From positions 124,001-188,000 of the forward strand of contig CALADI010000012.1 in assembly GCA_937890525.1 (NCBI GenBank): 64,000 nt of DNA, read 5' to 3'. How positions within the stretch are numbered: position 1 is the first letter of the stretch; the number at the start of each line of letters is the position of its first letter. The position numbers were made by a program, and so were the translations under genes. The notes under the pieces were generated by a model. That model was not told the origin of the DNA. It worked only from the letters and a program-made list of their open reading frames with translations, and did no database searches. Origin of the DNA: an uncultured Clostridia bacterium (lineage in GTDB: Bacteria > Bacillota > Clostridia > Oscillospirales > Oscillospiraceae). Positions 24,463 to 32,837 of this stretch are shown here, piece after piece.

Positions 24463-25544
24463 TACTTCTTGACCAGATACTTCCGCATATCCAGAGCGCA
24501 GGCACACAGGATGATGGCGCCCTTGATGATGAACAGGGAGGAGGAGTCAACGCCCAGCATGGTCAGAGCAACGAAGATGATACGCAGGACCACGACACCC
24601 AAGATGATGCCGCTGATCTTACCGGTACCACCGACGAAGGAGACACCGCCGATGACACACGCCGCGATGGCGTCACACTCGGCGTTCAGACCGGTGCTGG
24701 CGGAGATGGAGCCGATCCGGACGGCATCGATGAAGCCGGAGTAGCCGTACATGGCGCCGGCCAGGGTGTGGACCAGCATGGTGGTCATGAACACATTGAC
24801 GCCGGAGACTCTGGCGGCCTCGGCGTTGGAGCCGACAGCGAACATGTTCTTACCGAAGGTGGTCTTGTTCCAGATGAACCACATCAGGGCAATGAGCACC
24901 ACGGAGTACAGCACATACCAAGGCACGGGAACCTTGCCCATGCGGAACATCTCGCCGCCCACCAGCTCCTTGTACATGGGGTCAAGACCGGAGATGGGCT
25001 GGTTGTTGTTGCCGTTCAGACCGAAGAACCACAGGATGATGCCGGTGGTGATCAGCTGAGTGGACAGGGTAACGATGAAGGGGTGCAGGCTGAACTTTGC
25101 CACGAAGAAGCCGTTGACCAGACCGATCAGAGCGCCGATGGCGATGACGGTGAGCAGGGCAACGAAGATCCAGAAGGGGGTGACGCTGGGCAGATTCTCA
25201 AACATCTTGTTGGCGAAACCGGCCTTCTGCAGCATGACTGCGGAGACGGCGGCGGTCAAGCCGGAGACACGGCCGGCGGACAGGTCCGTACCGGTCAGCA
25301 CGATACATCCGGCGATACCCAGAGCCAGAGGCAGGTAAGCGGCGACCTGAGTGATCAGAGTAGCCAGAGAGCCGAGGGTCACAAAGTTGGGGGCCTTGAT
25401 GGCGGTATAGATGATGAACACCAGCATCAGGATGTACAGCGCATTGTTGAGGATCGCATCCACAACGGTACGCTTCTTGTCCTTCTGATCCATCTGCTGG
25501 AACTCCCGGGCGTTGGCCTGGAGCTGTTTAACGGGATTGGTCAT
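24462..25544 (-). CDS. mglC: Galactose/methyl-galactoside ABC transporter permease
   Basis: 360-residue BPD_transp_2 permease of the MglC/RbsC group. It has about ten hydrophobic segments, the TGTDLSAGRVSGL motif near residue 95 and the conserved GKNMFAVGSNAEAARVSGVNV coupling region (near 245, interrupted here to key residues GSN..AA..SG). An N-terminal charged extension of about 30 residues precedes the first membrane helix. GAGGAGG lies 9 bases before the ATG, just after the mglA stop. It forms the membrane channel with the MglA ATPase. Confidence 0.93.
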   Translation of the reverse strand: MTNPVKQLQANAREFQQMDQKDKKRTVVDAILNNALYILMLVFIIYTAIKAPNFVTLGSLATLITQVAAYLPLALGIAGCIVLTGTDLSAGRVSGLTAAVSAVMLQKAGFANKMFENLPSVTPFWIFVALLTVIAIGALIGLVNGFFVAKFSLHPFIVTLSTQLITTGIILWFFGLNGNNNQPISGLDPMYKELVGGEMFRMGKVPVPWYVLYSVVLIALMWFIWNKTTFGKNMFAVGSNAEAARVSGVNVFMTTMLVHTLAGAMYGYSGFIDAVRIGSISASTGLNAECDAIAACVIGGVSFVGGTGKISGIILGVVVLRIIFVALTMLGVDSSSLFIIKGAIILCACALDMRKYLVKK

Positions 25545-25558
25545 TGATTCATTCCTCC

Positions 25559-27058
<1,500 letters not shown>

Positions 27059-27105
27059 AGTGTGATCCTCCTGTTGTTAAGATTCGTTATGCTCGGGCGG
27101 CTCCA

Positions 27106-27169
27106 TACCGGCAGAAAACGGCGAAGAACGCCCACGAAACGGGATGTTCTTTGCCGAATTCTGCCGGTA
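27106..27169 (-). repeat. Large imperfect inverted repeat between mglB and mglA
   Basis: Outer arms TACCGGCAGAA / TTCTGCCGGTA plus inner CGGC-AAGAAC / GTTCTT-GCCG pairing. In mRNA it would form a long hairpin after the mglB terminator-like stem and about 50 bases before mglA. It may be an RNA-processing or stabilising element. Confidence 0.55.
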
Positions 27170-27176
27170 CAGAGTG

Positions 27177-27211
27177 GAGAAAAGGCAGCTGCCGCCGAAA
27201 CGACAGCTGCC
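27177..27211 (-). terminator. Attenuating terminator after mglB
   Basis: Minus-strand stem GGCAGCTG / CAGCTGCC with a 12-base loop followed by TTTTCTCC. As mglA has no obvious promoter of its own, partial termination here would give excess mglB mRNA, as usual for binding proteins. Confidence 0.6.
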
Positions 27212-27235
27212 AAAATTCAAACGATCCAGCAGTGC

Positions 27236-28420
27236 TTATTCACCAGTGTAGGGAGCATAAGCGATGTACAGCTTTGCAGCGCAGTCGGTAGCCAGAGAGA
27301 AGCGATCGTCGGACAGACCGGACAGAGTGTCAACAACGGTCTTGCCAGCGCCGACACCGGCGACGGTCTGAGCGATAGCGGCAGCCATGCCCTCAGCATC
27401 CTGCTTGATGGAGCCGACCATGGCGCCCTCGGAGATCAGAACCTTAGCGTTGTCGGTAGCGTCAACGCCGAAGACAGGGATCATGTGACCGCCGTCCTTG
27501 TTGTAGCCCTTGGACTGCAGAGAGGTAACAACACCTTCAGCCATGCCGTCGTTGTTGCAGATGACCAGCTCGATCATGTTGTTGGAACCCTCGTTGTAGG
27601 TGATCATGTTGGTGTCCATGTAGTCCTTAGCAGCCTGAGCGGACCAAGCACCGGCCTGGTCGACCTGATACTTGTCGGGGTTGGAAGCATCGAAGTACTC
27701 CAGCTCGGGCAGCTGCTTCTCAGCCAGCTTAGCGTTGGCATCCTCAACGGCGTACTGGGTACGGAACACGGCCTCGATGTTGGCCTCGTCGCCCTTCATC
27801 ATGGCGTAGGAGATCTTGCCGTCCTTGTTCAGGTCGACCTCGTCGAAGTGCTCGACCAGGTAATCGCCGATCATCTGACCCTGCATGTGGCCAGCCTCGG
27901 GAGCGTCGGTGCCGATGAAGCCGGCGTTGGTGGCGGCGTTCAGAACCTCAACGTCCTTGCCGTCCAGACCGATGGCACGGTTGAAGAAGATAACGGGAAT
28001 GTCGCCGGCAGCGTTCAGGATGTCCTGAGCGGTGTCCTCAGCGCCGGAGCTGACCTGGTTGACCACCAGGATGTTGGAGCCGCCAGCAATAGCGGTACGG
28101 ATCTGGTCAAGCTGCTTGGCCTGATCGTTGGTAGCGTACTGGTTGTCGTAGGTCACGCCCAGAGCGTCCAGCTCCTTGTTCAGAGCGTCACGGACGGAGC
28201 CCAGATAAACGTCGCTCTCGTCGTACCAGAACACGCTGACCTTCACATCGGACAGGTTCGCAGCGGGCTCGCCATCGGTGGTAGCGCCGGTAGTTGCGCC
28301 GTCAGTAGCGGGAGTAGACTCGCCAGCGGGAACGGTGGTCTCAGCAGCGTCGTTGCCGCCGCAGGCGACCAGACCCAGCATCATGACCAGCGCCAGAGCG
28401 AGTGCAATGATCTTTTTCAT
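27236..28420 (-). CDS. mglB: Galactose/glucose-binding lipoprotein of ABC transporter
   Basis: 394-residue periplasmic-binding-protein type lipoprotein. The signal peptide ends in a lipobox LGLVAC (lipidated Cys20), followed by a threonine/alanine-rich linker to about residue 55. The domain matches MglB: VFWYDESD, the sugar-site NRAIG, and a calcium loop DLNKDGKIS at 196-204, nearly as in E. coli MglB (DLNKDGQIQ). VICNNDGMAEGV and GVDAT also match. It is the first gene of mglBAC plus the InlB-repeat gene. AAGGAGG precedes the ATG. Galactose or glucose is the likely ligand. Confidence 0.94.
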   Translation of the reverse strand: MKKIIALALALVMMLGLVACGGNDAAETTVPAGESTPATDGATTGATTDGEPAANLSDVKVSVFWYDESDVYLGSVRDALNKELDALGVTYDNQYATNDQAKQLDQIRTAIAGGSNILVVNQVSSGAEDTAQDILNAAGDIPVIFFNRAIGLDGKDVEVLNAATNAGFIGTDAPEAGHMQGQMIGDYLVEHFDEVDLNKDGKISYAMMKGDEANIEAVFRTQYAVEDANAKLAEKQLPELEYFDASNPDKYQVDQAGAWSAQAAKDYMDTNMITYNEGSNNMIELVICNNDGMAEGVVTSLQSKGYNKDGGHMIPVFGVDATDNAKVLISEGAMVGSIKQDAEGMAAAIAQTVAGVGAGKTVVDTLSGLSDDRFSLATDCAAKLYIAYAPYTGE

Positions 28421-28443
28421 GATTCAATTTCCTCCTTATTTTT

Positions 28444-28457
28444 GAGTCGTGTGACTC
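28444..28457 (-). promoter_or_regulatory. Palindrome just downstream of the mglB start site
   Basis: GAGTC-N4-GACTC, about 5-18 bases into the predicted transcript; a possible repressor operator. No regulator gene is adjacent on this strand. Confidence 0.35.
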
Positions 28458-28468
28458 TAAGTGAAGCT

Positions 28469-28497
28469 ATTCTACTATTTCTGAGAAGCAATGTAAA
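28469..28497 (-). promoter_or_regulatory. Promoter of the mgl operon
   Basis: Minus-strand TTTACA, 17 bases, TAGAAT. The 330-base gap between mglB and the padR operon (28421-28754) also holds a TACGGG/CCCGTA repeat (28584-28603), a 0A box (28629) and the padR promoter, but no gene. Confidence 0.65.
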
Positions 28498-28628
28498 GCG
28501 CCTGAAAATAATTTCGGAAATGTGACCAAAATGAAAGTGGCGATTTTGTACATTTTAACTTGCAGTCATGGTCGTGGAATTCCTACGGGGGATAATACCC
28601 GTAAAACAGCCGGATAAGTGGTAGAAAA

Positions 28629-28635
28629 TTCGACA
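28629..28635 (-). promoter_or_regulatory. Candidate Spo0A box (TGTCGAA)
   Basis: Perfect 0A box, TGTCGAA on the minus strand, in the mglB-padR gap about 67 bases upstream of the padR -35 box. Only this and the spo0A site are perfect matches that I found outside genes. Confidence 0.4.
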
Positions 28636-28696
28636 AATATCGGCAACGGGTGGAGGGACGGCTCTGAAAAAATCTAGCAGAAAAAAGTCTTGTGAG

Positions 28697-28717
28697 ATAC
28701 CTTGACAGGTGAGGTAT
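28697..28717 (+). promoter_or_regulatory. Candidate PadR operator over the -35 box
   Basis: ATACC-N11-GGTAT, with a nested palindrome ACCT-TGAC-AGGT (28699-28710), covers the -35 box of the padR promoter. Autorepression is inferred from position. Confidence 0.4.
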
Positions 28718-28730
28718 TCCATGATATTAT
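28702..28730 (+). promoter_or_regulatory. Promoter of the padR operon
   Basis: TTGACA, 17 bases, TATTAT, start expected near 28737. Confidence 0.75.
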
Positions 28731-28754
28731 GCATTCGCAAAGGAGGCGATGTCC

Positions 28755-29093
28755 ATGTCGATCGCCGGGGATCTGATCCGGGGACACACCGATGCGGTGA
28801 TCCTTGCGCTGCTGCTCCACGGGGACAGCTACGGATACGAGATCAACAAAACGATCTCCACAAAATCATCGGGCAAATTTGAGCTGAAAGAAGCCACGCT
28901 CTACACCGCGTTCAAGCGGCTGGAGGAATCGGGATTCATCACATCCTACTGGGGCGGAAGCGGCGCCGGGGCACGGCGGCGGTACTACACCATCACCCCG
29001 GAAGGGCGGGAGGCTTCCCACCGGCTGAAGCGGGAATGGTTGGAAACCAAAGAAATTATGGATCAACTACTGGAAACGGGGGATCGTACATGA
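28755..29093 (+). CDS. PadR-family transcriptional regulator
   Basis: 112-residue winged-helix repressor of the PadR family. Motifs: LLHGDSYGYEINKTI, the recognition region KEATLYTAFKRLEESGFI, wing GARRRYYTITPEG and a short C-terminal dimerisation helix. ATG 28755 has AGGAGG 8 bases upstream; ATG 28749 is only 2 bases away from it. It overlaps the next gene by 4 bases (ATGA). PadR genes followed by a DUF1700-like and a DUF4097 gene are a recurrent Firmicutes arrangement, often linked to envelope stress. Confidence 0.9.
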   Translation: MSIAGDLIRGHTDAVILALLLHGDSYGYEINKTISTKSSGKFELKEATLYTAFKRLEESGFITSYWGGSGAGARRRYYTITPEGREASHRLKREWLETKEIMDQLLETGDRT

Positions 29094-29722
29094 GAGAACA
29101 ACTGGAAAAATATGTGGAGCTGCTGTTTGCCGGCAGCCACGGCACAGAGGATATCAAGCAGGAGATCCTGCAAAATACACTGGACCGGTATGACGATCTG
29201 ATCTCGGCAGGGAAGACCCCGGAAGCGGCGTATTCCCTAGCCATCTCCGGCATCGGGGATATCAGCGAGCTGCTGCAAGCCAGCGGCAGTCCGGCGCAGC
29301 AGCCCCAGAGCCAAGCAAAGACCTATCCGCCCCGGACGCAGGAGCAGAGGGAAAACAATAGAGTGGTGCGGGCGGTTGCCGTGGCGCTGTTCATCCTGTG
29401 CCCGGTACCGTTGCTGCTGCTTGAAAGCGTGTGGGGGCTGTGCTTGCTGCTGGGTATGGTGGCGGTTGCAACCATGCTGATGGTGGCAAGCGGCAATTCC
29501 CGAAAGCAGGAGGATGACGAGGCGCAGGCTCCGGTGCCCCCTACACCCCGCCAGCGGCTGCGGGGCAGTATTATGGCAACCGTCAACGCGCTGGGACTGG
29601 TGGTGTACTTTCTGGTGAGTTTTGCCACCCACGCATGGCACATCACATGGCTGATCTTCGTCATCACCGCCGCAGTCAACGGCTTGGTGGGGGCCTGCAT
29701 GGATCTGAAGGAGGAGAACTGA
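29090..29722 (+). CDS. DUF1700-like membrane protein
   Basis: 210-residue protein. The N-terminal about 65 residues are a soluble helical segment (LEKYVELLFAGS, ILQNTLDRYDDLISAGKTPE) of the DUF1700/permease-prefix type. Four hydrophobic segments then cluster in two pairs (about 95-140 and 165-205), with a charged linker rich in Q, E and D between. It is coupled to padR by ATGA and ends one base before the DUF4097 gene. Function unknown; a membrane sensor or partner for the next protein is inferred. Confidence 0.75.
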   Translation: MREQLEKYVELLFAGSHGTEDIKQEILQNTLDRYDDLISAGKTPEAAYSLAISGIGDISELLQASGSPAQQPQSQAKTYPPRTQEQRENNRVVRAVAVALFILCPVPLLLLESVWGLCLLLGMVAVATMLMVASGNSRKQEDDEAQAPVPPTPRQRLRGSIMATVNALGLVVYFLVSFATHAWHITWLIFVITAAVNGLVGACMDLKEEN

Positions 29723-29723
29723 T

Positions 29724-30554
29724 ATGAAAAAGAATGCAGCCATCCGCATTGTGGTGTACAGCCTGATCATTCTGCTACTGACGGCGGTGCTGGCGGCGGG
29801 GATCCTGCTGCCCCGGTGGTGGAACCGGCTCGGGGCACATACCGGGCTGTCCGGGGCGGCTTCCGGCGGTGCGGCGGTGGAGCAGGCAGGTGTCCGGGAA
29901 CTGGAGATCCAATGGACAGCCGGGTCTGTGACCATCCAGCCGGAGGACATCGACCGCATCGAGTTTGCCGAGACCGGGGACGGGGAGCACCCCATGGTCT
30001 GGAAGCTTGTGCAGGACCGTCTGGTGATCCGGGACTATGAGGGATCCAACTGGAGGGGATGGCAGGATATGGAAAAGGATCTGGTGATCCGGGTCCCCCG
30101 GCAATGGCAGCCTGAAGAGGTGGACATCCAGACCGCCTCTGCCCAAGTGACTGTCCAAGACCTGACCGTTGGTTCGCTGGAACTCAACGGCGTGTCCGGC
30201 ACCACCCGGCTGCTGGGCTGTCAGGCACGGGAGCTTTCCGTGGAAGGGGTCTCCGGGGAAACGGAGATCCAAGGAAAGTTCGGCTCGGTGGATGTGGTGA
30301 CGGTGTCCGGGGACTGCACCGTGACGCTGGACGAAATGAGCCGGGAGGTAGAGCTGGAGAGCGTATCCGGGGACATGACGCTGGTGATCCCGGAAGACAG
30401 CGGCTTCACCGCCCGGTGGGACAGCGTCAGCGGCGATCTGCGCTCGGAGCTGGAGATCCGCAGCAGCGGCGGGCAGTATATCCGGGGGGACGGCTCTGCC
30501 AAGATCGACGCAGAGAGTGTGTCCGCGGATCTCACCATTCGCCCGGCGGCGTAA
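29724..30554 (+). CDS. DUF4097-type beta-helix envelope protein
   Basis: 276 residues: an N-terminal membrane anchor (VVYSLIILLLTAVLAAGILL) and an extracytoplasmic domain built of repeated beta turns with the recurring SVSGD/GVSG pattern (NGVSGTTRL, EGVSGETEI, VSGDCTV, ESVSGDMTL, DSVSGDLRS, ESVSADLTI). This is the putative-adhesin/DUF4097 fold. It is last in the padR operon and is followed by a terminator. It could be an envelope-stress protein like those of lia-type systems; that is inference. Confidence 0.85.
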   Translation: MKKNAAIRIVVYSLIILLLTAVLAAGILLPRWWNRLGAHTGLSGAASGGAAVEQAGVRELEIQWTAGSVTIQPEDIDRIEFAETGDGEHPMVWKLVQDRLVIRDYEGSNWRGWQDMEKDLVIRVPRQWQPEEVDIQTASAQVTVQDLTVGSLELNGVSGTTRLLGCQARELSVEGVSGETEIQGKFGSVDVVTVSGDCTVTLDEMSREVELESVSGDMTLVIPEDSGFTARWDSVSGDLRSELEIRSSGGQYIRGDGSAKIDAESVSADLTIRPAA

Positions 30555-30557
30555 GCA

Positions 30558-30573
30558 ATGAAAACGGTTTCAT
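30558..30573. promoter_or_regulatory. Perfect cre-like site
   Basis: ATGAAAACGGTTTCAT fits the CcpA-binding consensus TGWAANCGNTNWCA at every position. It lies 4 bases after the DUF4097 stop, 90 bases upstream of the iscS -35 box, and 8 bases before a TATAAT (30581-30586). Which transcript it controls is unclear. Confidence 0.45.
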
Positions 30574-30599
30574 TTACTATTATAATAATGTATAGAAGG

Positions 30600-30639
30600 G
30601 CACTCCTCGTTTCTTTTGGGAACCGGGGAGTGCTTTTTT
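30600..30639 (+). terminator. Terminator after the padR operon
   Basis: Stem GCACTCC / GGAGTGC with a 20-base loop followed by TTTTTT. Confidence 0.75.
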
Positions 30640-30657
30640 CGTCATCAAATGGAAATT

Positions 30658-30676
30658 ACCTATTGACATAGTAGGT
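30658..30676 (+). promoter_or_regulatory. Candidate Rrf2/IscR operator over the iscS -35 box
   Basis: ACCTA-N9-TAGGT palindrome surrounding TTGACA; the right half resembles the IscR half-site ending (TAGT..GGTTAT versus YAGTCRRSTAT). A third AACCTA copy is at 30706-30711. The Rrf2 regulator is encoded in the same operon. Confidence 0.45.
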
Positions 30677-30691
30677 TATTCGTGGTATGCT
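30663..30691 (+). promoter_or_regulatory. Promoter of the iscS-iscU-rrf2 operon
   Basis: TTGACA, 17 bases, TATGCT. Confidence 0.7.
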
Positions 30692-30732
30692 CTTTTCGAA
30701 AAATCAACCTACCAATTAAGGAGGTAAATCCT

Positions 30733-31926
30733 ATGATCGTATATGCAGACAATGCCGCCACCACCCGCACCAGCGACCGGGCGGTACAGGCGATGCTGCC
30801 TTATTTTACTACAGAGTTCGGCAACCCCTCCAGTCTCCACACCCACGGGCAGAATGCCAAGGAAGCGCTGGAGACTGCCAGAGAATCGGTGGCCCAGGCG
30901 CTGGGCTGCACCCCCAGAGAGATCTACTTCACCTCCGGGGGAACGGAGTCGGACAACATGGCCATCCGCACCGCCGCCTACTTCGGCGCCCGGAAGAATA
31001 AGCGTCACATCATCTCCACCACCTTCGAGCACCATGCGGTGCTGCACACTCTGAAAAGATTGGAAAAAGAGGGCTTCGAGGTGACATTGCTGGATGTGGG
31101 GCCGATGGGCACGGTGACGGCGGAGCAGGTTCGGGACGCCATCCGGGAAGATACGGCGCTGGTGACCATCATGTATGCCAACAACGAGATCGGTTCCATC
31201 CTGCCTATATGCCAGATCGGCGAGGTATGCCGGGCCTGCGGCGTGCTGTTCCACACCGATGCGGTGCAGGCGGTGGGGCATCTGCCCATGGATGTTGTGG
31301 CGGATCATGTGGATCTGCTCAGCCTGTCCGGTCATAAGTTCCACGGCCCCAAGGGGGTAGGCGCCCTGTACATCCGCAAGGGCATCCCGCCCATGAATGT
31401 GCTGGAAGGCGGCGCACAGGAGCGGGGCAAGCGCCCCGGCACGGAGAATCTGCCCGGTATCATGGGCATGGCGCAGGCGCTGAAGGATGCCTGCGGCGCT
31501 CTGGATGAGACAGCGGGCTATGTGACGGCGCTGCGGGACCGGCTGATCCAAGGATTGTCCCAGATCCCCCACAGCGTGCTCAACGGCGACCCGGTGAACC
31601 GTCTGCCCGGCAATGTGAGCTTCTGCTTCGAGGGCATCGAGGGGGAGAGCCTGCTGCTCCTGCTGGACAGCAAGGGCATCCGGGCCAGCTCCGGCTCTGC
31701 CTGCACCTCCGGCAGTCTGGATCCCAGCCATGTGCTGCTGGCCATCGGCAGACCCCACGAGATCGCCCACGGATCTCTGCGGCTGAGCCTGTGCGAGGAC
31801 AACACCCCTGAGCAGGTGGACTACATCATCGAATCGGTGAAGGAAGTCGTGGGATATTTGAGAAGCATCAGCCCTGTCTGGCGGGATCTCGTCACCGGCA
31901 AGCGGCAGTATATCACCAAGGAATAA
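30733..31926 (+). CDS. iscS: Cysteine desulfurase (NifS/IscS)
   Basis: PLP enzyme of 397 residues that takes sulfur from cysteine and passes it to the IscU-type scaffold encoded next. PLP lysine is K202 in SGHKFHGPKG; the PLP-stacking His is in TTFEHHAVL. The mobile catalytic loop with the persulfide cysteine is RASSGSACTSGSLD (C324), the long-loop form of group I desulfurases. ATG 30733 has AGGAGG 8 bases upstream. It is the first gene of a three-gene operon. Confidence 0.95.
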   Translation: MIVYADNAATTRTSDRAVQAMLPYFTTEFGNPSSLHTHGQNAKEALETARESVAQALGCTPREIYFTSGGTESDNMAIRTAAYFGARKNKRHIISTTFEHHAVLHTLKRLEKEGFEVTLLDVGPMGTVTAEQVRDAIREDTALVTIMYANNEIGSILPICQIGEVCRACGVLFHTDAVQAVGHLPMDVVADHVDLLSLSGHKFHGPKGVGALYIRKGIPPMNVLEGGAQERGKRPGTENLPGIMGMAQALKDACGALDETAGYVTALRDRLIQGLSQIPHSVLNGDPVNRLPGNVSFCFEGIEGESLLLLLDSKGIRASSGSACTSGSLDPSHVLLAIGRPHEIAHGSLRLSLCEDNTPEQVDYIIESVKEVVGYLRSISPVWRDLVTGKRQYITKE

Positions 31927-31939
31927 AAGGAGCATTATC

Positions 31940-32383
31940 ATGGCACTTTACAGCGAAAAAGTTATGGATCATTTTATGCACCCCAGAAATCTGGGCGTGC
32001 TGGAGAATGCCAGCGGCATCGGAGAAGTGGGCAACGCCAAGTGCGGCGATATTATGAAGATCTACCTTCAGATCGAGGATGAGACCATTGTGGATGTGCG
32101 GTTCGAGACCTTCGGCTGCGGCAGCGCCATTGCATCTTCCTCCATGGCCACGGAAATGATCAAGGGCAAGTCCATCCACGATGCCATGCGCCTGACCAAT
32201 GCGGCGGTGGCAGAAGCCTTGGATGGGCTGCCTGCGGCCAAGGTGCATTGCTCCGTCCTTGCGGAGGAAGCCATCAAGAGCGCCCTGAAGGACTACTTCG
32301 ACAAGAACCACATTGCCTACAACGAGCAGGATTTCCCCGAATTTGACCACGAGCATGACCACGACCTCCCTGCAGAGGAATGA
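31940..32383 (+). CDS. iscU: Fe-S cluster scaffold (NifU/IscU type) with acidic-histidine tail
   Basis: 147-residue IscU-type scaffold. The three cluster ligands are C35 (GNAKCGD, with the regulatory D37), C60 (FGCGSA) and C104 (KVHCSVLAEEA). The last 15 residues form an acidic tail with three histidines (FDHEHDHD). AAAGGAG precedes the ATG. It assembles clusters from IscS sulfur; the tail might bind metal, which is inference. There is no hscA/hscB or ferredoxin gene, as is common in Clostridia. Confidence 0.95.
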   Translation: MALYSEKVMDHFMHPRNLGVLENASGIGEVGNAKCGDIMKIYLQIEDETIVDVRFETFGCGSAIASSSMATEMIKGKSIHDAMRLTNAAVAEALDGLPAAKVHCSVLAEEAIKSALKDYFDKNHIAYNEQDFPEFDHEHDHDLPAEE

Positions 32384-32386
32384 GAT

Positions 32387-32785
32387 ATGCTTGTATCGAC
32401 AAAGGGGCGCTATGCCCTGCGGATCATGCTGGCGCTGGCGAAGCGCTCGGATGAGGGGTATATCCCGCTGAAGGAACTGGCCAAGCAGGAGCAGATCTCC
32501 CAGAAGTATCTGGAATCCATTATGACGGTACTGAGCAAGGGGGAGTTGGTGGACGCCACCCACGGGAAGAACGGCGGCTACCGGCTGAACCGTCCTGTCG
32601 AAGCGTATACGGTGGAATCCATTTTGAATCTCACCGAGGGCGGACTGACCACGGTGGGCTGCGGCGGGGCGTGCGACCGCTCGGAGCAGTGCCTGACCCG
32701 TCCCATGTGGAGGGGGCTGGATGAACTGGTCCACAGCTATTTCCGGGGCATCACCTTGGCGTCCCTGCTGGAAAACGGCGTGTAA
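32387..32785 (+). CDS. Rrf2-family regulator, IscR-like
   Basis: 132-residue Rrf2 regulator. N-terminal winged helix: KGRYALRIMLALA, ISQKYLESIMTVL, HGKNGGYRLNRP. A cysteine trio C92-x3-C96-x5-C102 (GCGGACDRSEQC) sits where IscR has its [2Fe-2S] ligands C92, C98 and C104; spacing of the middle cysteine differs. It starts 3 bases after iscU. Sensing of Fe-S supply and feedback on the operon promoter are expected; it could also be CymR-like, but CymR lacks these cysteines. Confidence 0.88.
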   Translation: MLVSTKGRYALRIMLALAKRSDEGYIPLKELAKQEQISQKYLESIMTVLSKGELVDATHGKNGGYRLNRPVEAYTVESILNLTEGGLTTVGCGGACDRSEQCLTRPMWRGLDELVHSYFRGITLASLLENGV

Positions 32786-32790
32786 CACAA

Positions 32791-32832
32791 GATCCCCGGC
32801 TGACGCAGAAACGGATGCATCAGCCGGGGATC
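32791..32832. terminator. Bidirectional terminator between rrf2 and spo0A
   Basis: 13-bp stem GATCCCCGGCTGA / TCAGCCGGGGATC, with moderately T-rich tails both ways. Confidence 0.75.
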
Positions 32833-32837
32833 GGTCT

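Noticed and set aside
28490..28510. TGTAAAGCGCCTGAAA as a cre site at the mgl promoter
   Set aside because: It has one extra base relative to the consensus and no matching right half.
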